A DNA stretch of 64,000 nucleotides from Lantana camara (taxonomy: Eukaryota > Streptophyta > Magnoliopsida > Lamiales > Verbenaceae), in contig CM074863.1 in NCBI GenBank assembly GCA_037501455.1, positions 57,889,501-57,953,500 of the forward strand, read 5' to 3'. The notes beneath the pieces are model-generated. The model was not told the DNA's origin and ran no database searches. It saw only the letters and a program-made list of their open reading frames with translations. Positions 33,994 through 46,452 of the stretch are shown here, in pieces. Every line of letters starts with the position of its first letter. The stretch's first letter is position 1. The translations under genes and the position numbers were made by a program.

Positions 33994-34579
33994 CATATAC
34001 GGAACCTAGGGTACGCTAATTGTTCATTAGCCCCCGATTTGGATTCCCAGAACAAAATAAATTCAAAATTCAATCAAATGAATCCGAAAACATGGAACAA
34101 ACATATATTCATATTCATGACACGTATATCTCCGACATACTAAATTCCCACGAAATTTCAAATTCATTTCATATAGTAACAGCACGCAACTTGTCACGTA
34201 AATGCATATTGTTCAAGAATTCATATAATTTCAAATTTCAAATGAAATTTAAGAATCCATTTTAAATATTTATTAAAATATGATGAAATACATATTATTA
34301 AAAGATTAATTAAAAATAAAAATTGTAATTATAATAAATAATTAATTAGGTAATTAAATAATTTAAACGCGTAATTAGGGAGCACACAAGTTATTCATGC
34401 GCGAGTGGTTCAAGTATTCGTATCAATTCCAATTCAAATATTTCATATATCTCAATTAATCACATATTTAACAATTAAATAACAAAATTTAAATATAGAA
34501 AACACTTATAGCCAATTAATTCGCGCAAATTGGTAAAAACATACGTCATACTGGAATACAAAAAAGTTGGGGTGTTACA

Positions 34580-37500
34580 ATCTCTCCCCCTTAAAAGAAT
34601 CCGTCCTCGGATTCACTACTCGACCGAACAAACAATGAGAGATTCCCCGTCTCTCACAAGCAACAAGGAGACAGCCCCGTCTCTCGAGCAACAATGAGAG
34701 AACCCCGTCTCTCAAACAACAAGGAGAGAACCCCGTCTCTCAAACATCAGTAAGAAAACCCCGTTTCTCAAACATCAGTGAGAGAACCCCGTCTCTCGCA
34801 AGCAACAATACAAGGGAGTCTCCCATACTCCTGAGTCACACCACACAAAACAGTTACATTAAAGACCAATTACCAAAATAAGGTATCTCTCACAACGTTC
34901 ATCAATTACACAAGGCAATTAACATGATAAGCGATTAAAGCACATAGTATCAAAATTATTTAAATTAGATTTGCATTATGCTTGTGTCATGGATGCTTCA
35001 TTTACCGTTCACCGTAGTAAAGAAATTTGGAGTTGGGAGTTTTGTTGTACAATGCACGATCTACCCTGAAAGTGAGTGCAGTGCTTGACTTGTCTTTAAT
35101 TTCATCAGTATACCCCAGTGAAGCGATGATAGATTCTCTAAAGATTTTACTCTTTATTTCATTCTGACTTATACTACTTCTAATTTTCTTCGGTCCTTCA
35201 TTAATACTTATAATCTTCTTTCAGTCAGACCAACTCTTTAAGCAACTGAACTTTAATCTCCCCGTATACTTTTAGATCATTTGTCCTAAAGTTAGGTCCA
35301 TAGCTACTATCTTTTCCTATATCGGAGACTAACATATCCTCGAAGGTAACTACTCTTGGAGAACTTGAAATTACATTCCCGATCTTGAGGCATTTGTCAT
35401 TAACACGGATCTTTCCATTTTCTGTTCAAATTACCTTGTTCACTATCTTAAAACCTTTAAGGTGATATTCGGTATTGGGCCCCTATACTTCTTTAATCGA
35501 AGGTAGGATGTTCTTGATGATTCTTGAAGATTGATTTAAATTTTTCCCCTAATGATCACTCTTTTCGGTTTTACCTTTTCTTACCTTCTGAATCACCCTC
35601 GAAACACCCAATGCCTTAATAATATTGTTGTCTTTGTTATGTATTATCCAAACCCCTTTAATATCTCATTGAACTGAGCTTTTTTTTTTTTTTTTTTTTA
35701 CAGCATTCCTTTCTATAATAACTTGAATCGGTTCCTCCTTGGTAACTTGACTTAGGAGTTTCCCTAACTCCTTCATAACTCCTTTATCTCCAAATCAAAC
35801 TTGCATACGTAGAAAGATTCAACCAGCTATCTTCTCTAATCCTCGTAATAATCTTCAACCCGAATTTAGTAGCTCAACCCTCACTTTAATGGTTAACCCT
35901 TAAAGTCGTCTTATTTGCTCACCACCATAAAGACTTCCAGGTCTTCCCTAATTTGCAGTTCCGTTGTTCCTACTAGAGTATTTCTTTGGCACAACCTCAA
36001 GTTTCACATTTGCCTCTTAGTCATGCTCTCCCTCTTAAAATTTTCTGTCATTACACGTTGAACTCCATCGATCCCTCTTTCATCGAAATTCTTGATGGGA
36101 AATTTTCATTAGGGAGGGTTTTAAATGATATAGCAACCCAAAGACTTGGCCTTTCAACTCCTCCTCTAACTCTATTAATATTCGAAACCCCTTTTCTTTA
36201 TTCTTGATCGATCCGGACACCCCAAAGCCAACTCCTGTTTTACTTTTCCTTCTGAAATTTCTTTTCCACCAACCTATCCCTTACTTGAAGTTCTTTATTT
36301 CCTGAAGTCACCTTCCTTGTGACGTGCTATCCCATTATTTTTTTTCCTCTTAACTCAGATGTGGCCCGATCGAAGAGATACTTGATAAGTAAGATGAAAG
36401 AACTTCCTATCAAATAAACACTAAAATGCATGTCGGGTTAAAATGACAATGCAAGTGGCACACTTGCGACAATTAAATATGTAGCACATTAGAGCAACGA
36501 AATCAAATAGAAATGCGCGCACGAAAATAAGTAAAGAAAAATAAATAATTTGATGCGAAGTATGATGCATGTGCCATGAATGCTTTGGAACCTGTCACCG
36601 ATATAGTAAGTTATTAACTCGGTAGCTTTTCCTCGTTCCTCCAATCACGAGGTTACTTTGACTTGCTAGTCATGCTTTGTCTTTCCCACGGTCTTCAAGT
36701 TTTCCATGAATCTTTGTACATCACTTGTATCTTCCGTGGTCCGGAATTATAATTTCGCGATCCCTAATTTCTTCTACATCCACTAAATTAGCATCTGAAT
36801 TTCTCCCCGAGAATCACCCTTCAACATTGCCCAAACTCTCTTATAAAATTACCCCGACTGTGTTTTCGAATCCTAGTTTCTAATCATCACCCTGATCAAG
36901 ATTCCCGTGTTTACCGTTTATGAGTTTAGATTGGGGAATTGAACTTGTTTTCCAATTGCTTACACTTGAGCACATAATCTCCTTCAACTAGTCTTCGCAT
37001 TTCTTTATCGTTTCCATTTGTTGCTCCATATCTCCCAATTCGACATCCCACACGATAATTCAGCTTGCATTAAAGGAATGAACTCAAATCCCATTCGTAA
37101 CATTGTTACCTTCCGTGAACATGCATTTACTACATTGCTTGAATCTTTCCAATCTCTTCCCGCTTTTCCATCTTAGTTGAATTTCAGAGCTCCCGGACTC
37201 ACTTCTTCCCGATCTTGGCCTCTGCAACCTGTTTTCTGGCTATTAGGTTTATTTAGAAATCCCTCTTTGTCGACTCTTGATGCTTAATTCCTGCCGAATG
37301 TGATTTAGCTTGAATCTTCACAATCCTCGCTATCTCTTCCATAATCCGAACCCTGAGTTAAAGTACCCTCAAGGTTAATTCACTCCATTCCTTAAGTTGA
37401 ATGATCCCATTGAATCTAATTATGGCATCCTATGTAGGAGAGCCGCATATACCCATCTTAGGAGTCATAAATATTCCCCAATCAACTCTTATCTTATCAA

Positions 37501-37682
37501 GTGTCACTCTACCATTGCATCTCGAATTCTCTATATTCTTCCCCGGTGTATCCTTCCTATCTTCCGTGCATCAGAAAGAACTTGTAATAGATCATTGCTA
37601 TCGTGGAACTTGGACGTGGTTTGATATTATCTTCATAACCTATAAATCATTACTCATTTCAAGGAGATATGCATGCGATTAG
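34580..37682 (-). mobile_element. internal region of pol-less element A2 (3.1 kb, no gag-pol)
   Basis: Begins with the PPT (element-sense TTTTAAGGGGGAGAGAT) next to the 3' LTR, then the GAGAGA array (34634-34830), then about 2.8 kb of C/T-rich DNA (plus strand) with no ORF above 93 codons and no zinc-knuckle, RT or integrase motif. It aligns block by block with the internal region of element E (52819-55856), for example CCGTTCACCGTAGT near 35000 and 53255, and ATGCATGCGATTAG at the right end. A poly-T run lies at 35681-35699. It is cut at 37682 by a copia-type LTR; its PBS and 5' LTR are not in the window. This looks like a LARD-type non-autonomous element. Confidence 0.82.
34634..34830 (-). 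repeat. array of GAGAGA...TCTCTC inverted repeats next to the PPT (A2)
   Basis: Six or so units spaced about 28-33 bp. The core in element sense is GAGAGACGGGGTTCTCTC, able to form a 6-bp stem with a CGGGGT loop, separated by CAAACAACAAGG-like spacers. The same kind of array lies in the same place in elements D and E. Confidence 0.85.
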
Positions 37683-38814
37683 TGTTGGAAAACTGGAATC
37701 AGAAAGCAGCGGAAATTTAAAAATTTTCAAACAAAAGGATCTTGGACTCGCAATCGTGTATCCAAATTCGTAGAGTTTAGAAACTTAATTTTCAATAATC
37801 TTTCTTGAAACGTTTCAAGCCACCCAAGAACGCTCTTCTCGCAGCTTGATCCCCTATCCTTGGTAAAGCTCGAATCTTCAAAACTTCTAACTTGAAGCTC
37901 TCTATAGATAGTGCACCAACTTGACTACAATCTAACTAGTAAGGATGCTAGTTCTCTAGTTAGTGGTTAGGCTTAACCTAAGGTTTATTTGATCTTAGAG
38001 AAATGGTGTTCAACACATGAACCAAAAGAATTGTCAATCCCCCTCAAGGGGAGCTCAAGCTCCCCTATATATAATTGGGGAGGGGTGGCTGAAAACCTAG
38101 TCTTTATGGAGTAAAGATTTGCTCCCTCTCTCCTATTACTTGATCATCAAGTAATTTCCAACTTTGACTTTGAATTCTAATTCAAATCAACTTTTAAGAG
38201 AGCTAGATTATTTTTCTCCAAAATAAGACTTTCTTTTTAATTCAAAATTAAACCAAAATCTATTAAATAATTAACACATTAATTATTTAATGTATAAATA
38301 ATTATACACATGTGGCGCATGTGTCCCAAGGACACATGTCCAGTCACGTGGCCCACACTTGTGGTTTCACACGTGTGGAAGCTTCTCGGCTCGATTAACT
38401 CATTTAATCATTTCAAAGGCCCAACTCATGTAACCAAGAAGTTGTGTGTGACCCTCTAGGTTCTCAACTCAATTAGCATTGACCCTAATTAATTAATTCA
38501 CTAATTAATTAATCAGTCCACAGATTAAACGACCATAGTCTAGCAACAGGTGTTTGACCCCTAGATGAATTGGAATGTCTCGATTCGACAAAACCTTTAA
38601 GTCATTGATTCATGTGAGATACAATCCTCCTACTTACTATCTCTCAACCAAGATCTAGGGTAAGGGTATAATCAGAACCCTAATAATCTGGTCGTAAGGG
38701 TATAATCAGAACCCTAATAATCTGGTCTTAAAGCTAAGTGTATTTCATATCCATTTGATCTCAATCCAAGAAACCCTTTTCTTGATGTCTTGATCTACTG
38801 CCATGGCCAAGGAC
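37683..38814 (-). mobile_element. copia-type LTR, minus strand, cut by element D
   Basis: Starts TGTTGGAAAACTGG with AGCAGCGGAA, which in element sense is the ...TTCCGCTGCT...CCAACA LTR end typical of plant Ty1/copia elements. It is inserted after ATTAG (37678-37682), where element E's matching sequence runs on uninterrupted (ATTAGTGCATGC). It has a TATA box (38066-38076) and a direct 34-bp duplication at about 38661-38728. It is interrupted at 38815 by element D after AGGAC (38810-38814), so its U3 end is not seen. Confidence 0.75.
38066..38076 (-). promoter_or_regulatory. TATA box of the copia-type LTR
   Basis: Element-sense AATTATATATA sits just upstream of GGGGAGCTTGAGCTCCCC, an 18-base inverted repeat at about the +1 to +30 region. 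Transcription would run leftward, as the LTR orientation requires. Confidence 0.6.
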
Positions 38815-41800
38815 TGTAACAACCCAAACGAAGGATGCCACATCCCCCGCACTAAGACCCAGACCCGGTCATGAAATAGGAAGTCCATGCCCGAATCATG
38901 GAGAACGGGAGACCAACTCACACACTAGGTTAGGCGGATCTAACTTGACAAACTCAGAGTGCGGAAGCAATTAAAACATTCATCAACAAATAGAGGAAGC
39001 AATTAAATCAACATACCAAACAATTGACTGGTTCAACTAGCATAGATACCTAATCCCGAGTATCAATTCATAATCCAACAAAATAAACAACATAAGTCTC
39101 TTCATAATATCTATTAACATCCAAGTACTTGCTTACTAACCCAACACGGGTTTGTATCTAAGTAGAACATAAACATAACCTTCATGTGTGAAACATAAAT
39201 ACATAACATAAGTAAAGTATACGACAAATGCATCCTTACACCAACTAGACTGACAAGTGTGACACCGAAGACTCACTTCCGCCTAGCTCAAGCCAAAAGG
39301 AATCCTATAAACTAAAAGATAAAATGAGGTGTCAGTCAACTGACTGAGTGAGGGGGCTAACGCACACCCACAATATATATATAAGGAGCATAGCACAGAA
39401 TAAAAGGATGGACTCATGAACCGAGGATAGGTGTTACATACCAAAACATTTCGAAATAACCCAAATAGATATAGATATAAGTTTAGAAACCATTTTTCAG
39501 AAAGACTCTATCCCGATTCATGATTCCATAACATAACATAATCAACTGCTCGGCTAGTACGAGCTTCCAACCTCAACTCCTCATAAAATAGAAATAACAT
39601 ACCAACCTCAACTCCAGGTGATGGTAGGGTTGCGCGACCCTAACCATCAAGAATAAACCGTCTAAAATGGACTCACCCTCAAGGGGTAGCGAACCCACAA
39701 GAGTCCTCCCCGGCCTTAGCCGAAGGCTCAAGATACCACACCTTCCCTACAGCACGGGTCGCGTGAGGATATCTCAAATGGAACTACACACAGACTGATC
39801 CCTGACGGACCTATACCGTTCCAGGGCTGTCTATCCCATAGCTCCTTGGATCCACAACAGAACAGATCATAACATAACATACGCCAATCTTTCATGGCAA
39901 TCTCGCTACATAATCAAAACACAACTGTTTTTCTAAAATGGCTTACATATGCCTCAAAAACTGGTTTATATAAATACTCCCACGCTGCAAGGATATAGCC
40001 CAAAGGCACCCGCCCACGCAGGACACACGCACGTACATTCCCACGCTGCAGGAATATAGCCCAAAGGCACCCGCCCACGCAGAAGGCACGTATAAGGTCA
40101 TAAACATATCATATCCAACACATACATATCTATAGTAAGGTATACTCACATGCAAGGGTAGAAATCAGCATATAAAGGCCATAGGTCGCATAACTATAAT
40201 CCGCCCTGAAGATCACTGACAGAAAAGGAAATACAGTGTACTCGTGAGACACGACTCAATATGAGACCAAGTAGGACGCACTACAGTGATATGAAGTGAT
40301 ATGATATTATAAAAGTGTACATGTTCGTAATTAATTACAAAACCAAATAAAACATGATAGCCATTTAATAAAAACCCATGTACACTACTCATCATGATAC
40401 CATACCCCCTGATATTCATTAACAAATAATCAAGGATAATTCAAGCCTCTCACATTTCACAAATCTTAAACCACAATACGTCATAAATATATATATACAC
40501 ACATGTTCCAAGTACGCACACAGCACCACTCACACACACTAATCACATGATTATGCTGACTTAGTTAAGGCAATACTCCACTAGCTAAGTAATAAATAAG
40601 TTTAATTAATCTAATCTAGACCTCCATAATAAGTTTAAATAACCAGTTTTATTGCAATTACTAAAATCAAACATATTAGAATTAGATTTTAAAATTAGAG
40701 AATTATACCATGTATGCCCCAATTACATGTTATAAACTAAATTCAAATAAAATTATAAGAATTCATATCGAATAAAAAATCCATTATTGAACTAAGTTTC
40801 AAGATTAAAACCAACTCAGATAATTAGCCAACCCACTTAAATAGATTTAGTTCAAAAACCGAATCACTTAAATAAATTGACAACATTCAAGTACTAAGTT
40901 TAGGAATAATTCACAATTAGACAACTATGTACAATTCGCACATATACATTTCATAGTTAACCATACTATATTGTTAAAACATCATCCATTAATTCCTCAC
41001 TAAGCAGGTTCAATTAGATTAATTCATTCCCAACATACATTAGAATTAGTCAAATTTAAACAACCAATTTCCGGATTATACAATTCAGGTGTTATAAAAT
41101 AATCCTAATTTACAGGTTATCACAAGTATACAACAATTAGATCCTTCATTAACACTTACAGCAAAACCGATACAAAATTCATTCAATAGGCTGAATACAA
41201 AATTCAGAAATTGAAATTGGAATGCAAGAATGGTGAAGAAAGTAGCATTCCAACAGCTTACAATTGGAAATTGAAAGATTAAATGAGGGAGAGAGCTGCA
41301 TGCGTGATGGCAACTCACCGGACTCCATGGCGGCTGGCAGTGGTGGCGCATCATTGGTCGGTCGGCGGCGGTGACTCCAGGAAAGAGAGGCCGGCAGTAA
41401 CAGAGGACCACGGTTAAGATGGCAGTTGCTGCTACTATCGTCCTGCTCCCTTGGCATCTCGAGAATGGAGATAGAGGTGAAGAATGAAAGAGTTACCGGT
41501 GGTTGTTACTGTTGCTGAGAGATCGTCGGTGAGCCTTCAAACGGTGGCTGGAGAGGCGATGATAACCCATCGTTGCTTCTTAGAAGAGGGTGAACGCGCT
41601 CTGCCCCTTTCTTGAGGCTGGATCTATGACCGGATGGCCGTTACTATCGGCACTTGCAGTGGTGGATGGCAAGCAGTGGTTGCGTCATTTTTCTTCGCGG
41701 CTGAGAGTGAGGAAAGACAGGGGAGAGACGTTTGGCGGTGTCTCGTCGGAGGCTATCGGAATCCATGGTTGTCCGAAGCTGGTGGATGGTGGTGGGACAG

Positions 41801-42369
41801 CCAGTGATCGAGAGAGAAAGAGAGAGAGACGATTGCTACTTGTTTCCTTTTGATCAGGAACGAGAGAGAGAGATGATTGAAGGTGGTGGTTGGTCATAGT
41901 TATCCGACGGAAGTGGCGGTTGATGGTGGCTTTGCGGTTGAAGGTGGTGGCCACTGCTGAAGCTCGAGAGGGGCGGAAGGGAAGCAATGGGAAGCAGCTA
42001 GGGTTTCTGGCGTATAAAGAGGCCTATTTTTCCAAAATTATAGATAAGCCCCTTAAGAGTATAGGTTATGCAATTGAGTCCCCAAGTTTCCAATAAGATC
42101 AATTAAGTCCAAATTGAATTTTTCATAATTAGAAATAGATCCCCAACTGTTATTAATTTCAAATTAGCCCACATAATTTAATTTGAAGAGAAAATAGGCA
42201 CTAAACACATATTTCGATTAGGTCCACATATTCCATAAGATTGCAATTGAGTCAATTAAACAATTAAGATATGAATAAAGCAATTCAAATACGTGCAAAG
42301 TTGAATAAATAACTTTCTAATCGTACGAAAACGACATGGTATCTTGCTCTGAAAATGCGGGGTGTTACA
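38815..42369 (-). mobile_element. 3' LTR of element D (3555 bp)
   Basis: Ends TGTAACAACCCAAACG and GGGTGTTACA. The U5 side matches LTR B and both ends match the solo LTR at 2444. Leader donor TCCG|GTGAGT has its exon end at 41319. The mini-exon acceptor CTTTTCTGTCAG survives near 40226, but a deletion has removed the rest of the exon and its donor. The usual TTGCAG acceptor is also mutated here. The leader (41300-42000) is GC-rich with overlapping chance ORFs on both strands. Left flank AGGAC is the candidate TSD; the right copy is not in the window. Confidence 0.9.
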
Positions 42370-42689
42370 CCCTTCCCCCCTTAAGAGAACCTGGTCCCCA
42401 AGTTCCACTGCTGAGCTGGAAGAACTTCGAGTTGTAGTGTCTTAACCCTTCTCGAGGAATTGCATAAAATATAGCCTTTGTTGTGAAGCTTACTCTCATT
42501 GCCTTTATCAAGCTTCCCTCATGATGTCTCGTTGTCATTGAGATCTGCCCGAGTAATGAACCGCTGATTATATCAAGTTTGTCCAACCATTCCCATGAGA
42601 CAGATAGTTGTCACTGTGCCCAACTTTGATGTCGTCGCAAACTCGTCACTTCCAAACCTTTGTCAGGACAACGCGTAACGCACCCGTAA

Positions 42690-43080
42690 CAAACAAGAGA
42701 GAATCCCATCTCTCGGCACGTAAAGTGAGAAAGCCCCATCCCTCGGCACACACAAGAGAACCCCGTCTCTCGCGCACATAATTGAGAGAACCCCATCTCC
42801 CAAACACACAATTGAGAGAACCCCATCTCTCAACCTAAGTCTGATAGATTTCCACATCTCCCAAACATTCTAATTTGAGAAAATCCAGCATTCTCAAACC
42901 CTTAGATTCAAGAGAATCCAGCATCTCCGAATATCTAAGTACAAGAGAATCCAACATCTCTCGTGCACAAAACTTAGAAAGAATCCAACATCTTTCTATC
43001 ACATAAATAGAGAGAATCCTACATCTCTCCAACACATAAAAAGAGGGAGCCTAAGGTCTCTCTTGCACATAAATCCACTG
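42690..43080 (-). repeat. array of GAGAGA...TCTC inverted repeats (D)
   Basis: About ten units spaced 30-40 bp with the plus-strand core GAGAGAACCCCATCTCTC or GAGAATCCAGCATCTC, grading into diverged copies to the right. Short frames across it translate as repeated peptides (for example RDGVLSIVC), which is a consequence of the repeat. Confidence 0.82.
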
Positions 43081-44701
43081 ATCAGTTTTTTATACATACA
43101 CACATCAGAGTAACACTTGACGAAAAGTATCCGATGCATGTTTGGTGTACCTTATACAACTGATATCGGTATCCCTTGAGGATAGATTCAACGCTCATAC
43201 CTCAACTCAAGGGGGATATCGCGATGGAATCCCTGTGAAACAAGGTTACAGTATGTATGTATGTTATATGAAAAGTTAGTGAGCAATCAAGAGAGTTTTA
43301 AATCACATAGGCATGAATAGTTCACATAAGTACATAACCCATTCATTTTAGCAATGGTTCATAACAAGTAGAAATTTCAAGTTACAAATACTAGATCAGG
43401 TATCCAAGTTATCACAATTAAAACAACAATAGTCGTCACCCACATCAAGCAAAACAAGGTAAGAGTATTTAAGCGATGCATGTATGCAAATGCCATGAAT
43501 GCTTGGCATACCGTTAACCAAAGTGTAAAAATATTGACAAGAAAGTCGAGATGAAGCAGTAACTCAGCAAAGCTCGTTTATCTTGAGTCTTTTCGTAAAG
43601 TCGTAACTCAGCAAAGCTCGTTTATCACCCAAAACATACAGGACCGTAATCCTTGCTCAACTAAAATCATCCTCAGTTTTTCCCAATAATTCTTATTTAT
43701 GTGTTAAATCTTAGTCTGCTCGTCTTCAAGGAGTTGTCCATGATTCGTTTGTCAATTAGATATTTACCTCAGAGTTTCGTTGGATGATCGTGGTGCTAAG
43801 CACTTCCCAAAGAAATCCATAGTATATGATTCTGAAACTTGGATAAAGTCTTTCGGCATCTAAGTGTTCTATTCCCACATCAACAATGTCTTTCATCTCA
43901 TCTTGAAGAAACACCCAAAGAGCTAACAACCAAACTTGTCTTGTCGTTCGTTAACTCTAAGCGGCACCAAAACCTTCAACCCTCACCGCTGGTTTGTAGC
44001 TCGTTGGTTATGTAACATGGTTACCTATCCACATTCCTCGACTTGATTGGATCTTATTTGATCGGATTCTTCTACATTAACTCGTTTCCATCAATAAGGT
44101 GACTACTTCCAAATAAACGAATCATCAAGGCGAAAGCTCATCAAACTCCGTTAAAACGGTTCTACTTGATCAGATTCTCCTCCATTGACTCATTTCCTCA
44201 ACAAGGTGACTACTTTCACATGAACGAATCCTCAAGGTTAAAATTCGTCAAACTTCATCTTTCAATTGACTTTAAGATAGTAAGTCAATATAGCAAATCT
44301 CATTCCTTCAACTCTAGACCTTTTTCATGAACATTGATCTTGGTAAAGAATCCTTTCATCTTCGAATTATGGTATGTTTTCGTTGTAGTGCCAATAGGTA
44401 GTGTTGACGGAGGGAAATCTCAATTTTGACTCATAGGACACCCTGAAATTCAAACACTAAATTCGATGCATGCGAGTTAAAGATGCAAATGAAATGCAAC
44501 AATTAGTTGTAATTTATAAAGCACATAAAATAGGATGTTGTATAATCAAAGTCATAATGTGCACACAATCATATCACCACAAAACAATTCATGCTGAAGG
44601 GTCAAAATATCAAGTCAAACAAATGCAATGCGTAGTTATTCCTATGTCGTACGACCTAGACAAACTGAACATGACTCGAGAGCTCAGTTTTGCAACCTAG
44701 A

Positions 44702-44713
44702 GCTCTGATACCA
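44702..44713 (-). other. primer-binding site, tRNA-iMet (D)
   Basis: Element-sense TGGTATCAGAGC, eight bases from the LTR start at 44722. Confidence 0.93.
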
Positions 44714-44721
44714 CTTAAGGA

Positions 44722-45079
44722 TGTAACACCCCAAACGAAGGATTCCACATCCCCCGCACTAAGACCCAGACCCGGTCATGACATAGGAAGTTCATGCCCG
44801 AATCCGAATCATAGCGAACGGGAGACCAACTCATAAACTCATACACTAGGCTCGGCAGATCTAACTTGAAAAACTCAGAGAGAGGAAGCAATTAAAACAT
44901 ACATCAACAAATAGCGGAAGCAATTAAATCAACATACCAAACAATTGACGGGTTCAACTAGCATAGATACCTAATCCCGAGTATCAATTCATAATCCAAC
45001 AAAATAAACAGCATAAGTCTCTTCATAATATCTATTAACAACCAAGTACTTGCTTACTAACCCAACACGGGTTTGTATC
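44722..45079 (-). mobile_element. 5' LTR of element D, cut by element E
   Basis: Starts TGTAACACCCCAAACGAAGG and follows the 3' LTR closely up to GGGTTTGTATC, where element E is inserted (38815 LTR equivalent at about 39150). The remainder should lie beyond E but is not in the window. Confidence 0.9.
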
Positions 45080-45958
45080 TGTAGCACCCGGGACGATAGG
45101 CACCACATCCCCGCACTATGAGTCTAATCCACATATGAAATAGGCAGTCCATACATGAATCGGACTCACAACAAACGGGTGACAAGAAAAACAACAGTCC
45201 TAACTAGGCGAAAGCTAACCCTGGAACAGTCAACAATAACCAAAATGCGGAAGCAAGGAAGTCATTCATGTAATACCAAAGAAATAAATGAAATCCAACA
45301 AGATCATAAATACGGGTTCCACTAAGAAATACACCTGTCCTAACCTGTCCCGAAATAATATCAGTTCAATAAGGGCACAACGGCCAACAATAAAAGGTCA
45401 ATACAATACTTAGAAACCATATGGTATGCAGTGAGTGTAAATGAGTGGGACCAGAACAATGACTCGACACTCTAACTCCGCCTAGTAACCAACACCTGCA
45501 AAAGAAACTGGAAAAAGGGGAAAGAGGGGTCAGTCTCTAGAAGACTGAGTGAGCAGGAGCGATACATATATAGAAACATGCGCATGCAAGTCATAAATCC
45601 CGAGCAAGGTTTTATTTAAAATTAGTTCCCAAGAGGGCAAGAGAATAACTAAGCAATGCTCGGACTTTACGACTAATCATATTAATTTTATTAAGTTCAT
45701 AAATCATACATAACCATAAAGGCTCGGCTAGTGAGCGTGCATTACCTCCAACCAAACTCCGACCGTGTACGACAAATATCATTAATACATTAAATAGGTG
45801 ATCATGCAATATATCATAATACACACAAATCATATATCATATCATAAAACATATTCGTTTGGGCAATCCGTGTCCCGGCCTTCCCGCACGGTGCATATCA
45901 ATCATACATAAATATAAACATAATCATAAGAATCAGTTCCAACCTTCTTCCTCCGGGC

Positions 45959-45987
45959 GGTGGACGGGTTTGCAAGGCCCGACCACC
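45959..45987 (-). other. LTR hairpin with TTGCAA loop (E 3' LTR)
   Basis: Element-sense arms GGTGGTCGGG and CCCGTCCACC (one T-T mismatch) with loop CCTTGCAAA. The 5' LTR counterpart is 59868-59896. Confidence 0.72.
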
Positions 45988-46378
45988 TAAACATATCATT
46001 GTGGCTATGCGGTTCATGAGTTCTCAAAGCCCGGTTAGCATTTCCTCGTCAAAAACTCCTTGACGAGGTCCGTTTCGCCGTTAAACATAATGGAATCAGC
46101 ACATGGGATCACCGTCGGCCCTTGCCTCCCCGGATAGCCACATGTACTGAATTCCTGGGCCTGTGAACATAACATACATAAATAATCTCGCCAACACATT
46201 TCAATTCATAAGAAACATAACATATTTCATAATTCATTTGAAAAGGGTTTACTCGATCATAAATTACTCAAGGACTCTACTTTGAAAATACCATATATAT
46301 ATTCATAAGGTTTTGGCCAAAGCTTTTCACATAAGGGTTGTAGGGTTTGTTATATAACTAAAACAAAACCACCCTCAC

Positions 46379-46452
46379 CTGGTACAAGACGATACAAGGA
46401 TACGAGTTACCGAGTGCCTAGTTGATCAGGATTTCTCCGCCCTCGAGACAAA
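46379..46452 (-). other. putative mini-exon 2 (E 3' LTR), 74 nt
   Basis: Acceptor CCTTTGCACAG and donor TACCAG|GTGAGG on the minus strand. Confidence 0.68.

Larger units (their letters stand above)
31405..34579 (-). mobile_element. LTR 'A2' (3' LTR of a pol-less element), U5 end missing
   Basis: Same family as LTR A: the left boundary corresponds to about position 410 there, so the U5 end is deleted. It ends GGGGTGTTACA at 34579, directly followed by a PPT. Contains the hairpin (31760-31788), mini-exon (32141-32198), palindromes (33009-33165), a donor (exon end 33608) and the U3 island (33961-33993). The acceptor TTTGCAG|GT is at 31417. Putative introns are 1409 and 723 nt. Confidence 0.88.
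42370..44721 (-). mobile_element. internal region of pol-less element D (2.35 kb)
   Basis: Runs from a PPT (element-sense TTAAGGGGGGAAGGG) to the PBS. No ORF above 76 codons and no retroelement protein motif. It contains the GAGAGA array (42690-43080), a 26-bp direct repeat (GTAACTCAGCAAAGCTCG..., near 43559 and 43605), and a diverged ~120-bp tandem duplication (about 44040-44240, each copy with AAGGTGACTACTT and AACGAATC). Not alignable by eye with A2/E beyond the ends and the array, so it is a separate LARD-like family. Confidence 0.8.

Noticed and set aside
34634..34830. CRISPR-like array of short palindromic repeats
   Set aside because: Repeats are degenerate, spacers are themselves related and short, there are no cas genes, and the context is a plant retrotransposon.
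35681..35699. Poly-T run as an Alu/SINE-like tail
   Set aside because: No A/B box or tRNA-like head nearby and no TSD; simple homopolymer expansion in the A2 interior.
41590..41987. ORFs of 87-100 codons in the D 3' LTR
   Set aside because: Same GC-rich leader effect as in B and the 2444 LTR, on both strands.
42611..43035. Repeat-peptide ORFs (RDGVLS-type and ERCRILS-type units)
   Set aside because: Translations of the GAGAGA...TCTCTC array; several frames give repeats and no frame is favoured.
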